A stretch of 64,000 nucleotides of DNA from Pseudomonas sp. NCCP-436 (GTDB lineage: Bacteria > Pseudomonadota > Gammaproteobacteria > Pseudomonadales > Pseudomonadaceae), in assembly GCF_019656335.1 (NCBI RefSeq), contig NZ_BPLZ01000002.1:62001-126000 (forward strand), written 5' to 3'. The position numbers were made by a program, and so were the translations under genes. This document shows, in pieces, positions 29,036 through 38,192 of the stretch (position 1 is its first letter; each line of letters begins with the position of its first letter). The notes beneath the pieces are model-generated. The model searched no databases and had not been told where the DNA came from. It worked only from the letters and a program-made list of their open reading frames with translations.

Positions 29036-29338
29036 CTATTGGCGGTAGGCAGTGGCGATGCCACGACGTTCTTCCAGACATTCGGGCGCGCCGAGTTCGA
29101 ACTCGCGTCAGATCGGCGGGCGCTGTGCGTAGATGGTGCAACGCATGGTGTCGCGATCGAGGGCGATGCACCAGCCGTCGTCCAGACGGCGCATGACCTT
29201 GCCGCCCCACTCGTTGGTTTCGATGTAGCGTTGCGGCACACCGGTGTCGCCGAACAGCATCACTTCAAGCTGGCAGCAGCAGGCTGTGCAGGTGCTGCAA
29301 CTGATCTCGGGAATGGTCGAGGGGATGGTTTCGCTCAT
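29036..29338 (-). pseudogene. YkgJ-family cysteine-cluster gene interrupted by an in-frame TGA
   Basis: Read through, the frame encodes 100 residues: an N-terminal metal-cluster signature SCSTCTACCC (residues 13-22), CIALDRDTMRCTIYAQRPPI, then TGA at 29110-29108 (codon 77), then REFELGAPECLEERRGIAT to a TAG at 29038-29036. In this family the motif is YxxRPxxCRxF, so the TGA replaces the conserved Cys with one base changed (TGC to TGA). Downstream codons remain family-like. Possible readings: recent nonsense mutation (a 76-residue truncated product), sequencing error, or selenocysteine insertion. No classic SECIS loop is visible. 30 bp after DUF2878 on the same strand; last gene of the photolyase unit. 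Confidence 0.7.
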
Positions 29339-29368
29339 GACGCGGTGGTGTACGTCACGCCACGATGA

Positions 29369-29893
29369 TCAGGGATTCCGGCTGCGCAGGCTCTGCTCGT
29401 ATTGTTCGCGATACAGCTTGGCGAAGCCATGCAGTACCGGCATCACCGCAGCCCAGGTCAGAGCCAGGATGGCCAGGGTCTGCCAGGTGCCGAGCGGCAG
29501 GGCGACGCCGGCGATCTTGGTGGTGGCGTAATAGATTAGTGGTGCGCCAAGTGCGCCAAGCAGGCTGCTGCGCCACCAGGGCTGAGCCGTCCAGGCCAGG
29601 CAGTGATTGAGGGTGCTGGCCAGCAACAACCAGAGCAAGGCCTGCCACAGAGGGATCAGTTGGCGTGGTTCGTCAAAGTCGAATACCCCCATGTTCAGCA
29701 GAAAGCTGTCCAGCGCGCTGCCGGCGAGAAACACGCTGACCAGCAGCTTGCCTTCCGTCGCCCAGCTGCTGACCCACAGCAGGTGCACGCCGATGATCGC
29801 TGCCACGAGCAGCAGCCAGGGGCTATCGCCCGCAAACATGCAGACGAGCCAGCCGAGCAGGGACAGGAGGGCATTGATGATCAGCTTAGGCAT
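29369..29893 (-). CDS. DUF2878 membrane protein
   Basis: 174 residues with five or six hydrophobic helices (NALLSLLGWLVCMFAG; LLLVAAIIGVHLLWVSSW; ALLWLLLASTLNHCLAW and more), the DUF2878 pattern. The ATG overlaps the stop of the cyclopropane-synthase remnant by 8 bp (TTCGATGCCTAAG), evidence that the two were once translationally coupled. In other Gammaproteobacteria this family sits in LitR/photolyase clusters. Function unknown. Confidence 0.82.
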   Translation of the reverse strand: MPKLIINALLSLLGWLVCMFAGDSPWLLLVAAIIGVHLLWVSSWATEGKLLVSVFLAGSALDSFLLNMGVFDFDEPRQLIPLWQALLWLLLASTLNHCLAWTAQPWWRSSLLGALGAPLIYYATTKIAGVALPLGTWQTLAILALTWAAVMPVLHGFAKLYREQYEQSLRSRNP

Positions 29894-30077
29894 CGAAGTT
29901 TCCTAGCAGTGGTGCAGGGCGTGAGGCCGGTTTGGTCAGCAGCAGTTTTGCGCTGCCAATGGTGCGTTCGAGGAATACACCTTCGCAACAGCAAAGGTAG
30001 AAGAGCAGTAGGCGATAGACGTAATCGTCATGGCGTAGTTGCGTCAGGCGCTGGCATGCCTGGCGCAAGTTTTCGTG
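29886..30077 (-). pseudogene. 3' remnant of a cyclopropane-fatty-acid synthase family gene
   Basis: A 64-codon open stretch after a TGA. Its residues fit only the C-terminal end of CFA-synthase-like methyltransferases: LRHDDYVYRLLLFYLCCCEG, VFLERTIGSAKLLLTKP (compare the family's YxxYLxYCEGGFxER...QLxLxKP). The SAM-binding part is missing and there is no start codon with a ribosome site. Together with the ~150 bp before it, it marks a deletion between phr and DUF2878. Confidence 0.65.
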
Positions 30078-30233
30078 TCATAAGGTGCAGTACAGATTAG
30101 GGTCGGTATGCGAACGCAGCGAGCATTTCTTGCGACGAGAGCAGGGTGCCATCGGCAGCGGTGTAGCGCTGGATGAAATCCAGCGGATTACAGGACAGCT
30201 CGTTCAGTACAATGAAGTCACGTGGAAAGTTGC

Positions 30234-31670
30234 TTATGTCGGACGCTCCCTGGTCGACAGTTTCCTGAACGCCGCCAAAGCGCGTTCGCGTGAGCGCGAC
30301 AGGTTGACTATCGGCGGTGGATAGTCGGCCGGCGTGGACAGGCCGCAGGGTGCGGAAGGATCGTGGATGTCACGTTTGTTCAGCCTGGTCAGCTCCGGTA
30401 GCCACTGGCGAATGAAGTGGCCATCGGGATCAAACTTCTGTGACTGGCTGATCGGATTGAAGATGCGGAAGTAGGGGGCGGCGTCGGTGCCGGTGGAAGC
30501 GCTCCACTGCCAGCCGCCGTTGTTCGCGGCCAGGTCACCGTCGATCAGATGGCGCATGAAGAAGCGCTCGCCCTCGCGCCAGTCGATCAGCAGGTTCTTG
30601 GTGAGGAACATGGCGACGATCATACGCAGGCGGTTGTGCATCCAGCCGGTTGCCAGCAACTGGCGCATGGCTGCGTCGATGATCGGCAATCCGGTGCGGC
30701 CCTGCTGCCAGGCGGCCAGTTCGTCCGGCGCATCACGCCAAGGCAGTGCCTCGGTTTCCGGGCGAAATGCACGATGCCGCGAGACCTGCGGATAACCGAC
30801 CAGGATGTGCTTGTAGAACTCGCGCCAGAGCAGCTCGTTGATCCAGGCCGCCACGCCCGGGTTGCCGCTGTCGAATTCGCCGTGGTTGGCCGACAGCGCA
30901 GCATGCAGGCATTGTCGCGGCGAGAGGATGCCGGCTGCCAGGTAGGCCGATAGCTGGCTGGTGCCCGGTTTAGCGGGGAAGTCGCGTTCGTCCTGGTAGA
31001 AAGCCGCCTGCTCGTCGATGAAATTGGCCAGGCGATTCTGTGCGGCTTGCTCGCCTGCCGGCCATAGCTGGCGCAGGCTGTCACTCGGCGGAGCGAAGTC
31101 CCTGACGGCTTCCGGCACGATGTCGCTTGCAACGTTCAGCGGCATCTGTGCCCGTAGCCGCCCTGCCTGCGCCGGCAGTGCGTTGTACAGGTGCTCGTAG
31201 CAGACCTTGCGAAACTGGCTGTAGACCTGAAAGTAGCTGCCGCTGCGTGTCAGGATGCTGCCCGGCTTGAACAGAACCTGGTCGAGGTGGCTGTGCCAGG
31301 CGATGGCTTGCAGCTTGAGGTAGGCACTGACCTGACGATCGCGCAGATTTTCGTTAGCGCCGTATTCCTCGTTGGCATGCACGGAGAAGATGTTGTGCTC
31401 CCGGCAGATGTCGGCGATCTGCAGTGGGGCGTCGCTCCAGTCGTGACACTGGCGCACCAGCAGCGGCACATTCAGCGCGGCCAGCGACTTGCTCAGCTCG
31501 CACAGATTTCGCAACCAGAAGTCGATCTTGCAGGGCGCATCGTCGTGGCGTTGCCATTGACCAGGCGTGAGCAGGTACAGGGCGATGGTCGGGCCGCGGC
31601 TCATCGCCTGACTGAGCGCGGTGTTGTCCTGGATACGCAGGTCACTGCGGAACCACATCAGTTGCCGCAT
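30234..31670 (-). CDS. phr: Deoxyribodipyrimidine photolyase
   Basis: 478 residues. Uses blue light and FADH- (plus an antenna cofactor in the N-terminal Rossmann domain) to split pyrimidine dimers. The N-terminus LMWFRSDLRIQDN is typical; the C-terminal FAD region is intact (WMHNRLRMIVAMFLTKNLLI, GERFFMRHLIDGD, NNGGWQWSASTGTDAAPYFR). The ATG at 31670 overlaps the litR stop by 13 bp. Part of the unit DUF523-litR-phr. Confidence 0.96.
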   Translation of the reverse strand: MRQLMWFRSDLRIQDNTALSQAMSRGPTIALYLLTPGQWQRHDDAPCKIDFWLRNLCELSKSLAALNVPLLVRQCHDWSDAPLQIADICREHNIFSVHANEEYGANENLRDRQVSAYLKLQAIAWHSHLDQVLFKPGSILTRSGSYFQVYSQFRKVCYEHLYNALPAQAGRLRAQMPLNVASDIVPEAVRDFAPPSDSLRQLWPAGEQAAQNRLANFIDEQAAFYQDERDFPAKPGTSQLSAYLAAGILSPRQCLHAALSANHGEFDSGNPGVAAWINELLWREFYKHILVGYPQVSRHRAFRPETEALPWRDAPDELAAWQQGRTGLPIIDAAMRQLLATGWMHNRLRMIVAMFLTKNLLIDWREGERFFMRHLIDGDLAANNGGWQWSASTGTDAAPYFRIFNPISQSQKFDPDGHFIRQWLPELTRLNKRDIHDPSAPCGLSTPADYPPPIVNLSRSRERALAAFRKLSTRERPT

Positions 31671-32605
31671 GGTTGAACATCGAGCAGGCCTTGACGTAGC
31701 AGCCAGGCGTGTGTGGCGAGCGGATCGTAGGCACACTCCAGGCCAGTCAGGGCCTCGTGATGAATGTGTGTAGCAGGGCCGGCGATCAGTAGTGGCACCG
31801 GGCATTGTTCGGCCAGGCGGGGTAAATGGCGCCGCACGAAGCTGCTGTCCAGGGCGTTTTCGGCATAGAGCAGCACGGCGCGTGGTGCTATGTGTTCCAA
31901 CGCTATGAGCATTTCGTTGGGGGGCAGCGGCCAGTCGAAGACTTGCACCGGGCAATCACTTGAACTGGCCAGCCAGGCGCAGAGCCACAGGCCTGGTTCC
32001 ATCGGCGCATCCCCCAGATTGATCAGTAGCAGCGGTGCACCGCCGAGCTGGCGATTGCCGTAATAGATGCGGGTGGCCAGCTTGCTGCGTAGCCAGGAGA
32101 GGAAAAACACCTGCTCGGCGCGGGCAGCGAATTGCCCCTGCCAGCGCTGGCGCAGATCACCAAGCAGCGGCCATAACAACTGTTCGGCCAGCGTACTGGC
32201 CGGGTAGAGTGCCAGCGCCGAGTTGAAACGGTCATCCAGGCGATGCTCGTTAAGCTGAGTGATGCAGCCGAGTATCTCGTGACGCAGGTGCACCCAGTTG
32301 TCGTTGTCGCTGACCTGATGCAGTTCGCCGTGATCGAGTAGCGTCTTGACCTGACCAACGGAAACGCCGCGCGCCAGCCAGGCGAGAATGGCGTGAATGC
32401 GTTCGACGTTGGCCGCCGAGTAGAGACGATGGCCCTTGGGTGTTCGAAACGGCACGATCAGGCCGTAGCGGCGCTCCCAGGCACGCAGGGTGACAGGGTT
32501 GACGCCGGTACGGCGTGCGACTTCACGGATCGGCAGGTAGCCCTTGTCGAGCGCCTGACGGTAATCCTGGCTGGTGTCTTCATCGGCAATGGTTTCTCTG
32601 GTCAT
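31658..32605 (-). CDS. LitR-like MerR-family regulator of the photolyase cluster
   Basis: 315 residues. N-terminal MerR winged helix (YLPIREVARRTGVNPVTLRAWERRYG, then TPKGHRLYSAANVERI). The long C-terminal domain resembles the helical plus Rossmann halves of LitR/CarH sensors, but the B12-binding H-x-x-G-D-x-x signature typical of CarH is not evident (the related stretch reads LINLGDAPMEPGLW). So it may sense light through a partner protein or a weaker cobalamin site. It overlaps phr by 13 bp and starts 5 bp after the DUF523 stop; a light-induced operon is the likely setting. Confidence 0.85.
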   Translation of the reverse strand: MTRETIADEDTSQDYRQALDKGYLPIREVARRTGVNPVTLRAWERRYGLIVPFRTPKGHRLYSAANVERIHAILAWLARGVSVGQVKTLLDHGELHQVSDNDNWVHLRHEILGCITQLNEHRLDDRFNSALALYPASTLAEQLLWPLLGDLRQRWQGQFAARAEQVFFLSWLRSKLATRIYYGNRQLGGAPLLLINLGDAPMEPGLWLCAWLASSSDCPVQVFDWPLPPNEMLIALEHIAPRAVLLYAENALDSSFVRRHLPRLAEQCPVPLLIAGPATHIHHEALTGLECAYDPLATHAWLLRQGLLDVQPCGN

Positions 32606-32609
32606 AGCG

Positions 32610-33560
32610 TTATAGCGCGTTGCTCGGGGCAAGAGGTTCGGGATGTGGCTGCAGGTAAGCCTGTTCAGCGATGTAGCAATCCGGATGGCGGCGAAAATGG
32701 TGTTTGAGCAGTGTCAGTGGTACTGCTAGCGGCACAATGCCCTCGCGGTACTGGCCGATCAGTTGTTTCATTTCCTGCTTCTCGTCAGAGCTGAGAACGC
32801 GTTTGAGATAGCCGCTCAGATGCTGCAGCACATTGCTGTGGGTGCTGCGCGTGGCGCATTGCTTCAAGGCGCTCATTAGCTCGCGGAAATAATGCGGCGC
32901 CAGTTCGCCGAGATCATGTCGGTTCAGCTCTCCGAGCAGGCGCCCGAGCGACTTGTAGCGCACCGGATCGGTAGCCATCAGCAGGTATTTGTAGCGCGAA
33001 TGAAAGGCGATCAGTGCGCGGCGTGTCAGACCTTGTTGCAGCAGATGCTGCCACTCGGCGTACGTGTAGACGCGGGTGATGAAGTTCTCGCGCAGCACCG
33101 GGTCGTTGAGCCGGCCATCCTCCTCCACCGGCAGATCCGGATGGCGCCTGCAGAAGGCAGCAGCGTAGATGCCGCGGCCAGGTTTGCTCGGCTGTCCGCC
33201 TTCCTGGTGCACCTTGACTCGCTCCAGGCCACAGGAGGGCGACTGCTGCATGAATATGTAGCCGCTGATGCCCTGGAGCTCGACTGCCATGCGTTCGGCG
33301 TAGGTGGAGAGTGCATTGGTGACATCGCGTGAGTGATCAACGGTGCCGACGGCACGCGGTGCCAGTGGATTACCGACCAGTCGTATCGGCTCGCGCGGTA
33401 TTGGCATGCCGATACCGACTTCCGGGCAGACAGAGATGAAGTCGAAATATTCGCTCAGGTTGCTGCTGCACAGGCGTGACAGCCTGTGGCCGCCGTTGTA
33501 GCGCACCTCCGCGCCCAGCAGGCATGCACTGATGCCCAGTTTGACTTTGCTCGCTCGCAT
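32610..33560 (-). CDS. DUF523 and DUF1722 domain protein
   Basis: 316 residues. Residues 5-~160 are DUF523 (KLGISACLLGAEVRYNGGH; ISVCPEVGIGMPIPREP; FMQQSPSCGLERV, with conserved Cys). Residues ~180-300 are DUF1722/YbgA (SRYKYLLMATDPVRYKSLG; HFRRHPDCYIAEQAYLQPHP). Often adjacent to photolyase genes; biochemical role unknown. First gene of the litR-phr operon. The ATG at 33560 has a weak ribosome site, and a TGTACA operator pair lies 19-42 bp upstream. Confidence 0.88.
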   Translation of the reverse strand: MRASKVKLGISACLLGAEVRYNGGHRLSRLCSSNLSEYFDFISVCPEVGIGMPIPREPIRLVGNPLAPRAVGTVDHSRDVTNALSTYAERMAVELQGISGYIFMQQSPSCGLERVKVHQEGGQPSKPGRGIYAAAFCRRHPDLPVEEDGRLNDPVLRENFITRVYTYAEWQHLLQQGLTRRALIAFHSRYKYLLMATDPVRYKSLGRLLGELNRHDLGELAPHYFRELMSALKQCATRSTHSNVLQHLSGYLKRVLSSDEKQEMKQLIGQYREGIVPLAVPLTLLKHHFRRHPDCYIAEQAYLQPHPEPLAPSNAL

Positions 33561-33578
33561 AATTTGGTCTTACAAAGT

Positions 33579-33602
33579 TGTACATAAGATTAACTTTGTA
33601 CA
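33579..33602. promoter_or_regulatory. TGTACA-N12-TGTACA operator in the DUF523-litR-phr promoter
   Basis: TGTACA at 33579-33584 and 33597-33602, starts 18 bp apart, within a wider inverted repeat ACAAAGTT / AACTTTGT. A further TGTACA is at 33646-33651, with near-matches TGTGCA at 33627 and AGTACA at 33633. The same spacing is found at 34981-35004. Inferred binding site of the LitR-like regulator. Confidence 0.6.
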
Positions 33603-33639
33603 GTTTTTTCATCATAGGGAGCTTCTTGTGCAAGTACAA

Positions 33640-33945
33640 ATGTTATGTACAACATTTGTATCGATTTTTGCATGCGACCGTCAGTGGCCAGGCGGATGAC
33701 CCTATTGCAGAAGCGGTGGAAAATGGGGGCGTGCCAGCCCAGCAGCCAGTGCTAGCTGTCTTGCAGTTGACGCCAGTCGAGCTTGACTGAGCACTGTCTG
33801 AAGCTTGATGCCGAGGATCTTGTTGGCGTTGTCGCGGATCGGCGCGGTAGCCGGGAAGCGGCGTTCACGATTCTCCGGGCAGGCTGCCGTCCACTTCGAC
33901 AGCAGCAGCCTGCGCGGGTGTGCACGGCGTTTGCCGGATGCTACG
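33640..33945 (-). other. Gene-free interval with possible decayed coding sequence
   Basis: Lies between the FAD oxidoreductase stop and the DUF523 promoter. No intact gene. On the reverse strand fragments in different frames look protein-like (AQAAAVEVDGSLPGE near 33900; RFPATAPIRDNANKILGIKL near 33830; SVKLDWRQLQDS ending at a TAG near 33760), as if a gene of ~60-100 codons carries two frameshifts. The family is not recognised. Confidence 0.25.
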
Positions 33946-35004
<1,059 letters not shown>

Positions 35005-35148
35005 GCTGTAGCCGAAAGTTGCGTTCCCTTGTTCTAGGTTTAGGACAAAGGTGGCAATCGATAAAGGCGTGTGGCGTTATGTACCAGCCGAGTGACTTCG
35101 GCGCCGTTGAGGTGAATATCCCTTGCATTGCCAAGCGAGGACGATGTC

Positions 35149-36051
35149 ATGCACATCCTGCTGACCGGCGGTACTGGGCTGATCGGTCGGGCGCTTTGTG
35201 TCCATTGGATCGAGCGGGGCCATCGGCTGACTGTCTGGAGTCGTGAGCCAGGCAAAGTTGCGCGCCTCTGTGGTGTCAGTGTACGCGGTATTGCCCGGCT
35301 CGACGAACTGGCTGAGGATTCTGTGGATGCGGTGATCAACCTGGCTGGCGCGCCGATTGCCGACAGGCCGTGGAGCAGCAAGCGCAAGGGGCTGCTGTGG
35401 TCCAGCCGTATCGGTTTGACCGAACAGCTGCTGAGCTGGTTGCAGGCACGAACGCAACCTCCGGCAGTGCTGATATCCGGCTCAGCGGTGGGCTGGTATG
35501 GCAATGGTGGTGAGAGGGAACTGAGCGAAAGCACAGCGCCGGTAACCGACGATTTCGCTGCTCGGCTTTGTGGTGCCTGGGAGGAGACTGCACTACGCGC
35601 CGAAGCACTGGGCGTCCGTGTGGTGCGGTTGCGCACAGGGCTGGTACTGAGTTCCGACGGCGGCATGCTCAAGCGCCTGCTGCTGCCGTTCAGGCTGGGG
35701 TTGGGCGGTCGACTCGGCAATGGCCGGCAGTGGATGTCGTGGATTCACATTGCCGATCAAATCGCCCTGATCGATTTTCTCTTGCAGCAGAGTGATGCTC
35801 GCGGTCCTTATAATGCCTGCGCGCCCACGCCGGTGCGCAATGCCGAATTCAGTAAGGCGCTTGGGCAGGTACTGAGTCGGCCCACACTGTTGCCGTCGCC
35901 GGGGTTTGTTCTGCGTGCCGCGCTCGGGGAAATGTCCGAGTTGTTGCTGGGCGGTCAGCGTGCCGTGCCGACTCGCTTGCTGGAGGCAGGCTTCAGCTTT
36001 CGTTTTACCCATCTGGATGTGGCTCTGGTGGATTTGCTGAGCCATCACTGA
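35149..36051 (+). CDS. TIGR01777 family NAD(P)-dependent epimerase/oxidoreductase
   Basis: 300 residues. Extended SDR with HILLTGGTGLIGRALC nucleotide motif, NLAGAPIADRPWSSKRK (the TIGR01777 signature), GSAVGWYGNGG with the active Tyr, and a C-terminal DUF1731-like tail. Substrate unknown. GAGGA precedes the ATG at 35149. 12 bp before hemH, so the two form an operon; both may fall under the TGTACA operator. Confidence 0.9.
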   Translation: MHILLTGGTGLIGRALCVHWIERGHRLTVWSREPGKVARLCGVSVRGIARLDELAEDSVDAVINLAGAPIADRPWSSKRKGLLWSSRIGLTEQLLSWLQARTQPPAVLISGSAVGWYGNGGERELSESTAPVTDDFAARLCGAWEETALRAEALGVRVVRLRTGLVLSSDGGMLKRLLLPFRLGLGGRLGNGRQWMSWIHIADQIALIDFLLQQSDARGPYNACAPTPVRNAEFSKALGQVLSRPTLLPSPGFVLRAALGEMSELLLGGQRAVPTRLLEAGFSFRFTHLDVALVDLLSHH

Positions 36052-36063
36052 CTAGGATTTTCC

Positions 36064-37086
36064 ATGACCGATCACGCCCTGCTACTGGTTAACCTCGGCT
36101 CGCCAGCCTCCACCGAGGTGGCTGACGTCCGCCGTTACCTGAATCAGTTTCTGATGGATCCTTATGTGGTCGATCTGCCCTGGCCGCTGCGCCGCCTGCT
36201 GGTATCGATGATCCTGATCCGGCGGCCGGCTGCGTCGGCGCATGCCTATGCTTCCATCTGGTGGGACGAAGGTTCGCCGCTGATCGTACTCGGTCGCCGT
36301 TTGCAGGAAGCGATGCGGGAGCAGTGGCAGCACGGGCCGGTGGAGCTGGCGATGCGCTATGGAGAGCCGTCCATCGAGTCGGCGGTACGCCGCCTGGCCG
36401 CTCAGGGAGTACGGGAAGTTACCCTGGCGCCGCTGTATCCGCACTTTGCTGACAGCACCACGACCACCGTGATCGAGGCAGCCCGGCAAGCATTGCGCGA
36501 GCATGCGCCGGGATTGCGCCTGTCGATCCTGTCGCCGTTCTGGGAGCAGGCGGAATACCTTGATGCACTGGTGGCCAGTGCCAAACCTTATCTGGAGCAG
36601 GGTTTCGATCACCTGCTGCTGAGCTTTCATGGTCTGCCGGAGCGCCACCTGCACAAGCGCGATGCCAGCGGCCACTGTCTGAAGGGTGAGGATTGCTGTC
36701 GACGTGCCGATGCCACCGTGCTTGAGCACTGCTATCGGGCACAGTGTCTGCGCAGTGCCGAGCTGTTCGCTGAGCGTATGGGGTTACGTCCCGATCAGTG
36801 GTCCGTAAGCTTCCAGTCGCGTCTGGGCAAGGCCAAGTGGATTGAGCCCTATACAGAGAATCGCCTCGATGAACTGGCTGCGCAGGGTGTGAAGAAGTTG
36901 CTGGTAATGTGTCCTGCCTTCGTTGCCGACTGCATTGAAACGCTGGAGGAAATCGGCCTGCGCGGTTGTGAGCAGTTCATCGAAGCCGGTGGGGAGAGCC
37001 TGCAGTTGGTGCCCTGCCTAAACGACCATCCGCAATGGGTGGCTGCCCTGGCGGCGCTCTGCGAGCGGGCGCCGCGGCAGGCCTGA
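36064..37086 (+). CDS. hemH: Ferrochelatase
   Basis: 340 residues. Inserts Fe2+ into protoporphyrin IX, the last step of heme synthesis. N-terminal [10 protein letters not shown], central [12 protein letters not shown] with the catalytic His, and [17 protein letters not shown]. Several Cys ([13 protein letters not shown]) lie in a loop. Proximity to phr and the FAD oxidoreductase makes sense because porphyrins are photosensitisers. Confidence 0.97.
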   Translation: MTDHALLLVNLGSPASTEVADVRRYLNQFLMDPYVVDLPWPLRRLLVSMILIRRPAASAHAYASIWWDEGSPLIVLGRRLQEAMREQWQHGPVELAMRYGEPSIESAVRRLAAQGVREVTLAPLYPHFADSTTTTVIEAARQALREHAPGLRLSILSPFWEQAEYLDALVASAKPYLEQGFDHLLLSFHGLPERHLHKRDASGHCLKGEDCCRRADATVLEHCYRAQCLRSAELFAERMGLRPDQWSVSFQSRLGKAKWIEPYTENRLDELAAQGVKKLLVMCPAFVADCIETLEEIGLRGCEQFIEAGGESLQLVPCLNDHPQWVAALAALCERAPRQA

Positions 37087-37305
37087 TGCTTTATCTGCCC
37101 GACAGCGGAATGTCGCACGGGCATTCCCGCCAATGCCCGTGCCTGGGGCAGCGTCTTCATCCTGATAGTGGCCTGCGTCCTGTCGCTCGTTGATCGGTAG
37201 ATTCCCAATCTGCTGGTTACCTGTTTGCTGGTAATGGTTTCCATCGTGCCGCTGGTCAAGAGCCGCAGTTCCTATCGCAAGAGTCTCAAACGACTGGAAC
37301 AGTGA
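37087..37305 (+). pseudogene. Possible remnant of a small two-helix membrane protein
   Basis: In the hemH frame after its stop, the DNA reads ...NARAWGSVFILIVACVLSLV, then a TAG at 37198, then IPNLLVTCLLVMVSIVPLVK and SRSSYRKSLKRLEQ to a TGA at 37305. The two hydrophobic segments and the basic tail look like a real membrane protein, but there is no start with a ribosome site and one in-frame stop. Weak; it could be chance. Confidence 0.25.
37115..37142 (+). terminator. Strong hairpin 3' of hemH
   Basis: A perfect 11-bp inverted repeat GCACGGGCATT / AATGCCCGTGC with a 6-base loop, 29 bp after hemH. No T-run, so it may protect or partly terminate the transcript rather than be a classical terminator. 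Confidence 0.5.
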
Positions 37306-37423
37306 TATGAGCCCGCATGAACTATTTGATAGATGCGGGTCATAGGGAAACTTTTGCGCTTTAATGAGGCTGCTGGACAAAGCGGGTGCCATGCTGATGG
37401 TCTGCTTGGAAGGGAAACTCGGG

Positions 37424-38188
37424 ATGGACGATGGAAGAATGTCTGGAGCCAAGGGCGGGCATACAAGGAGAATAGGCTGCAGCCGCTGGCTGTGGCTCGG
37501 ACTGGTGACGCTGTTGGTCGGCTGCAGTGGTCGGTTGGATAACGACACCATTGTGCACTCGCGCAATCCGGTGAAACCGGGCGAGTTACTGCAAACAGAC
37601 GTAGATCGTATGGCGACGTTGGCCATGCGCAACAACCTCAACAGCCTCTACCGGCTGATGAACAAGCTCTATCAGCGCAATCCGCGTGAGTGGCGCAAGA
37701 GCGGCATGCCGGATCGCGCCGCCGCAGAACGGGCGATTCATCATGCCATCGAGAACAACCAGGACTGGCCGACCCTGGGCGGCCGGCGCGATATTGCGGC
37801 ATTGGACTATGCGCTGAGTCCCGGTTTTCAGGGAGACCGGGTGGCGGCCTTCACTTACGCACTGGGCAGTATGTTGGTGACGGCCCATGGCGGACGCACC
37901 GAGTTCTACCTGACCGACAGCTTTAACGCCGAGTTTATCCACAATGCCGCGCGCAACCTGGAGAAGGCTGCCTGGATGCTGGGCCAGCGGCGCGATGCCG
38001 AGGGCCGGCTGCTGCTGCTGTCCAACGAAGTTTCCGAGCAGGGCAGCAACCTCAGCTATGCGGTGGAGTTCGGCAAGATAGTGGCGCGGCTCGATTTGCT
38101 CACCCATGTATTGGAGGAGCGTTATCGGCGCATGGGGGCCAACTATGCGCAAAGTCTGTTGCTATTGAACTTTTTGCCGGTTCAGTAG
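37424..38188 (+). CDS. Hypothetical lipoprotein
   Basis: About 254 residues. A basic stretch then a lipoprotein signal (WLWLGLVTLLVGC, Cys34 from this start), then an all-helical soluble domain (TLAMRNNLNSLYRLMNKLYQRNP; FIHNAARNLEKAAWMLGQRR). Reminiscent of conserved Pseudomonas lipoproteins of unknown role. The ATG at 37424 has AAGGG nine bases upstream; ATGs at 37391 and 37439 are alternatives. 4 bp from the convergent PBP gene. Confidence 0.75.
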   Translation: MDDGRMSGAKGGHTRRIGCSRWLWLGLVTLLVGCSGRLDNDTIVHSRNPVKPGELLQTDVDRMATLAMRNNLNSLYRLMNKLYQRNPREWRKSGMPDRAAAERAIHHAIENNQDWPTLGGRRDIAALDYALSPGFQGDRVAAFTYALGSMLVTAHGGRTEFYLTDSFNAEFIHNAARNLEKAAWMLGQRRDAEGRLLLLSNEVSEQGSNLSYAVEFGKIVARLDLLTHVLEERYRRMGANYAQSLLLLNFLPVQ

Positions 38189-38192
38189 GCTT

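Noticed and set aside
29074-29107. SECIS element for the TGA in the YkgJ gene
   Set aside because: Only a short CGAGTTCGAACTCG palindrome starts three bases after the TGA. The typical bSECIS hairpin with an exposed G/U loop at about 16-37 nt is not present, so selenocysteine is kept only as an open possibility.
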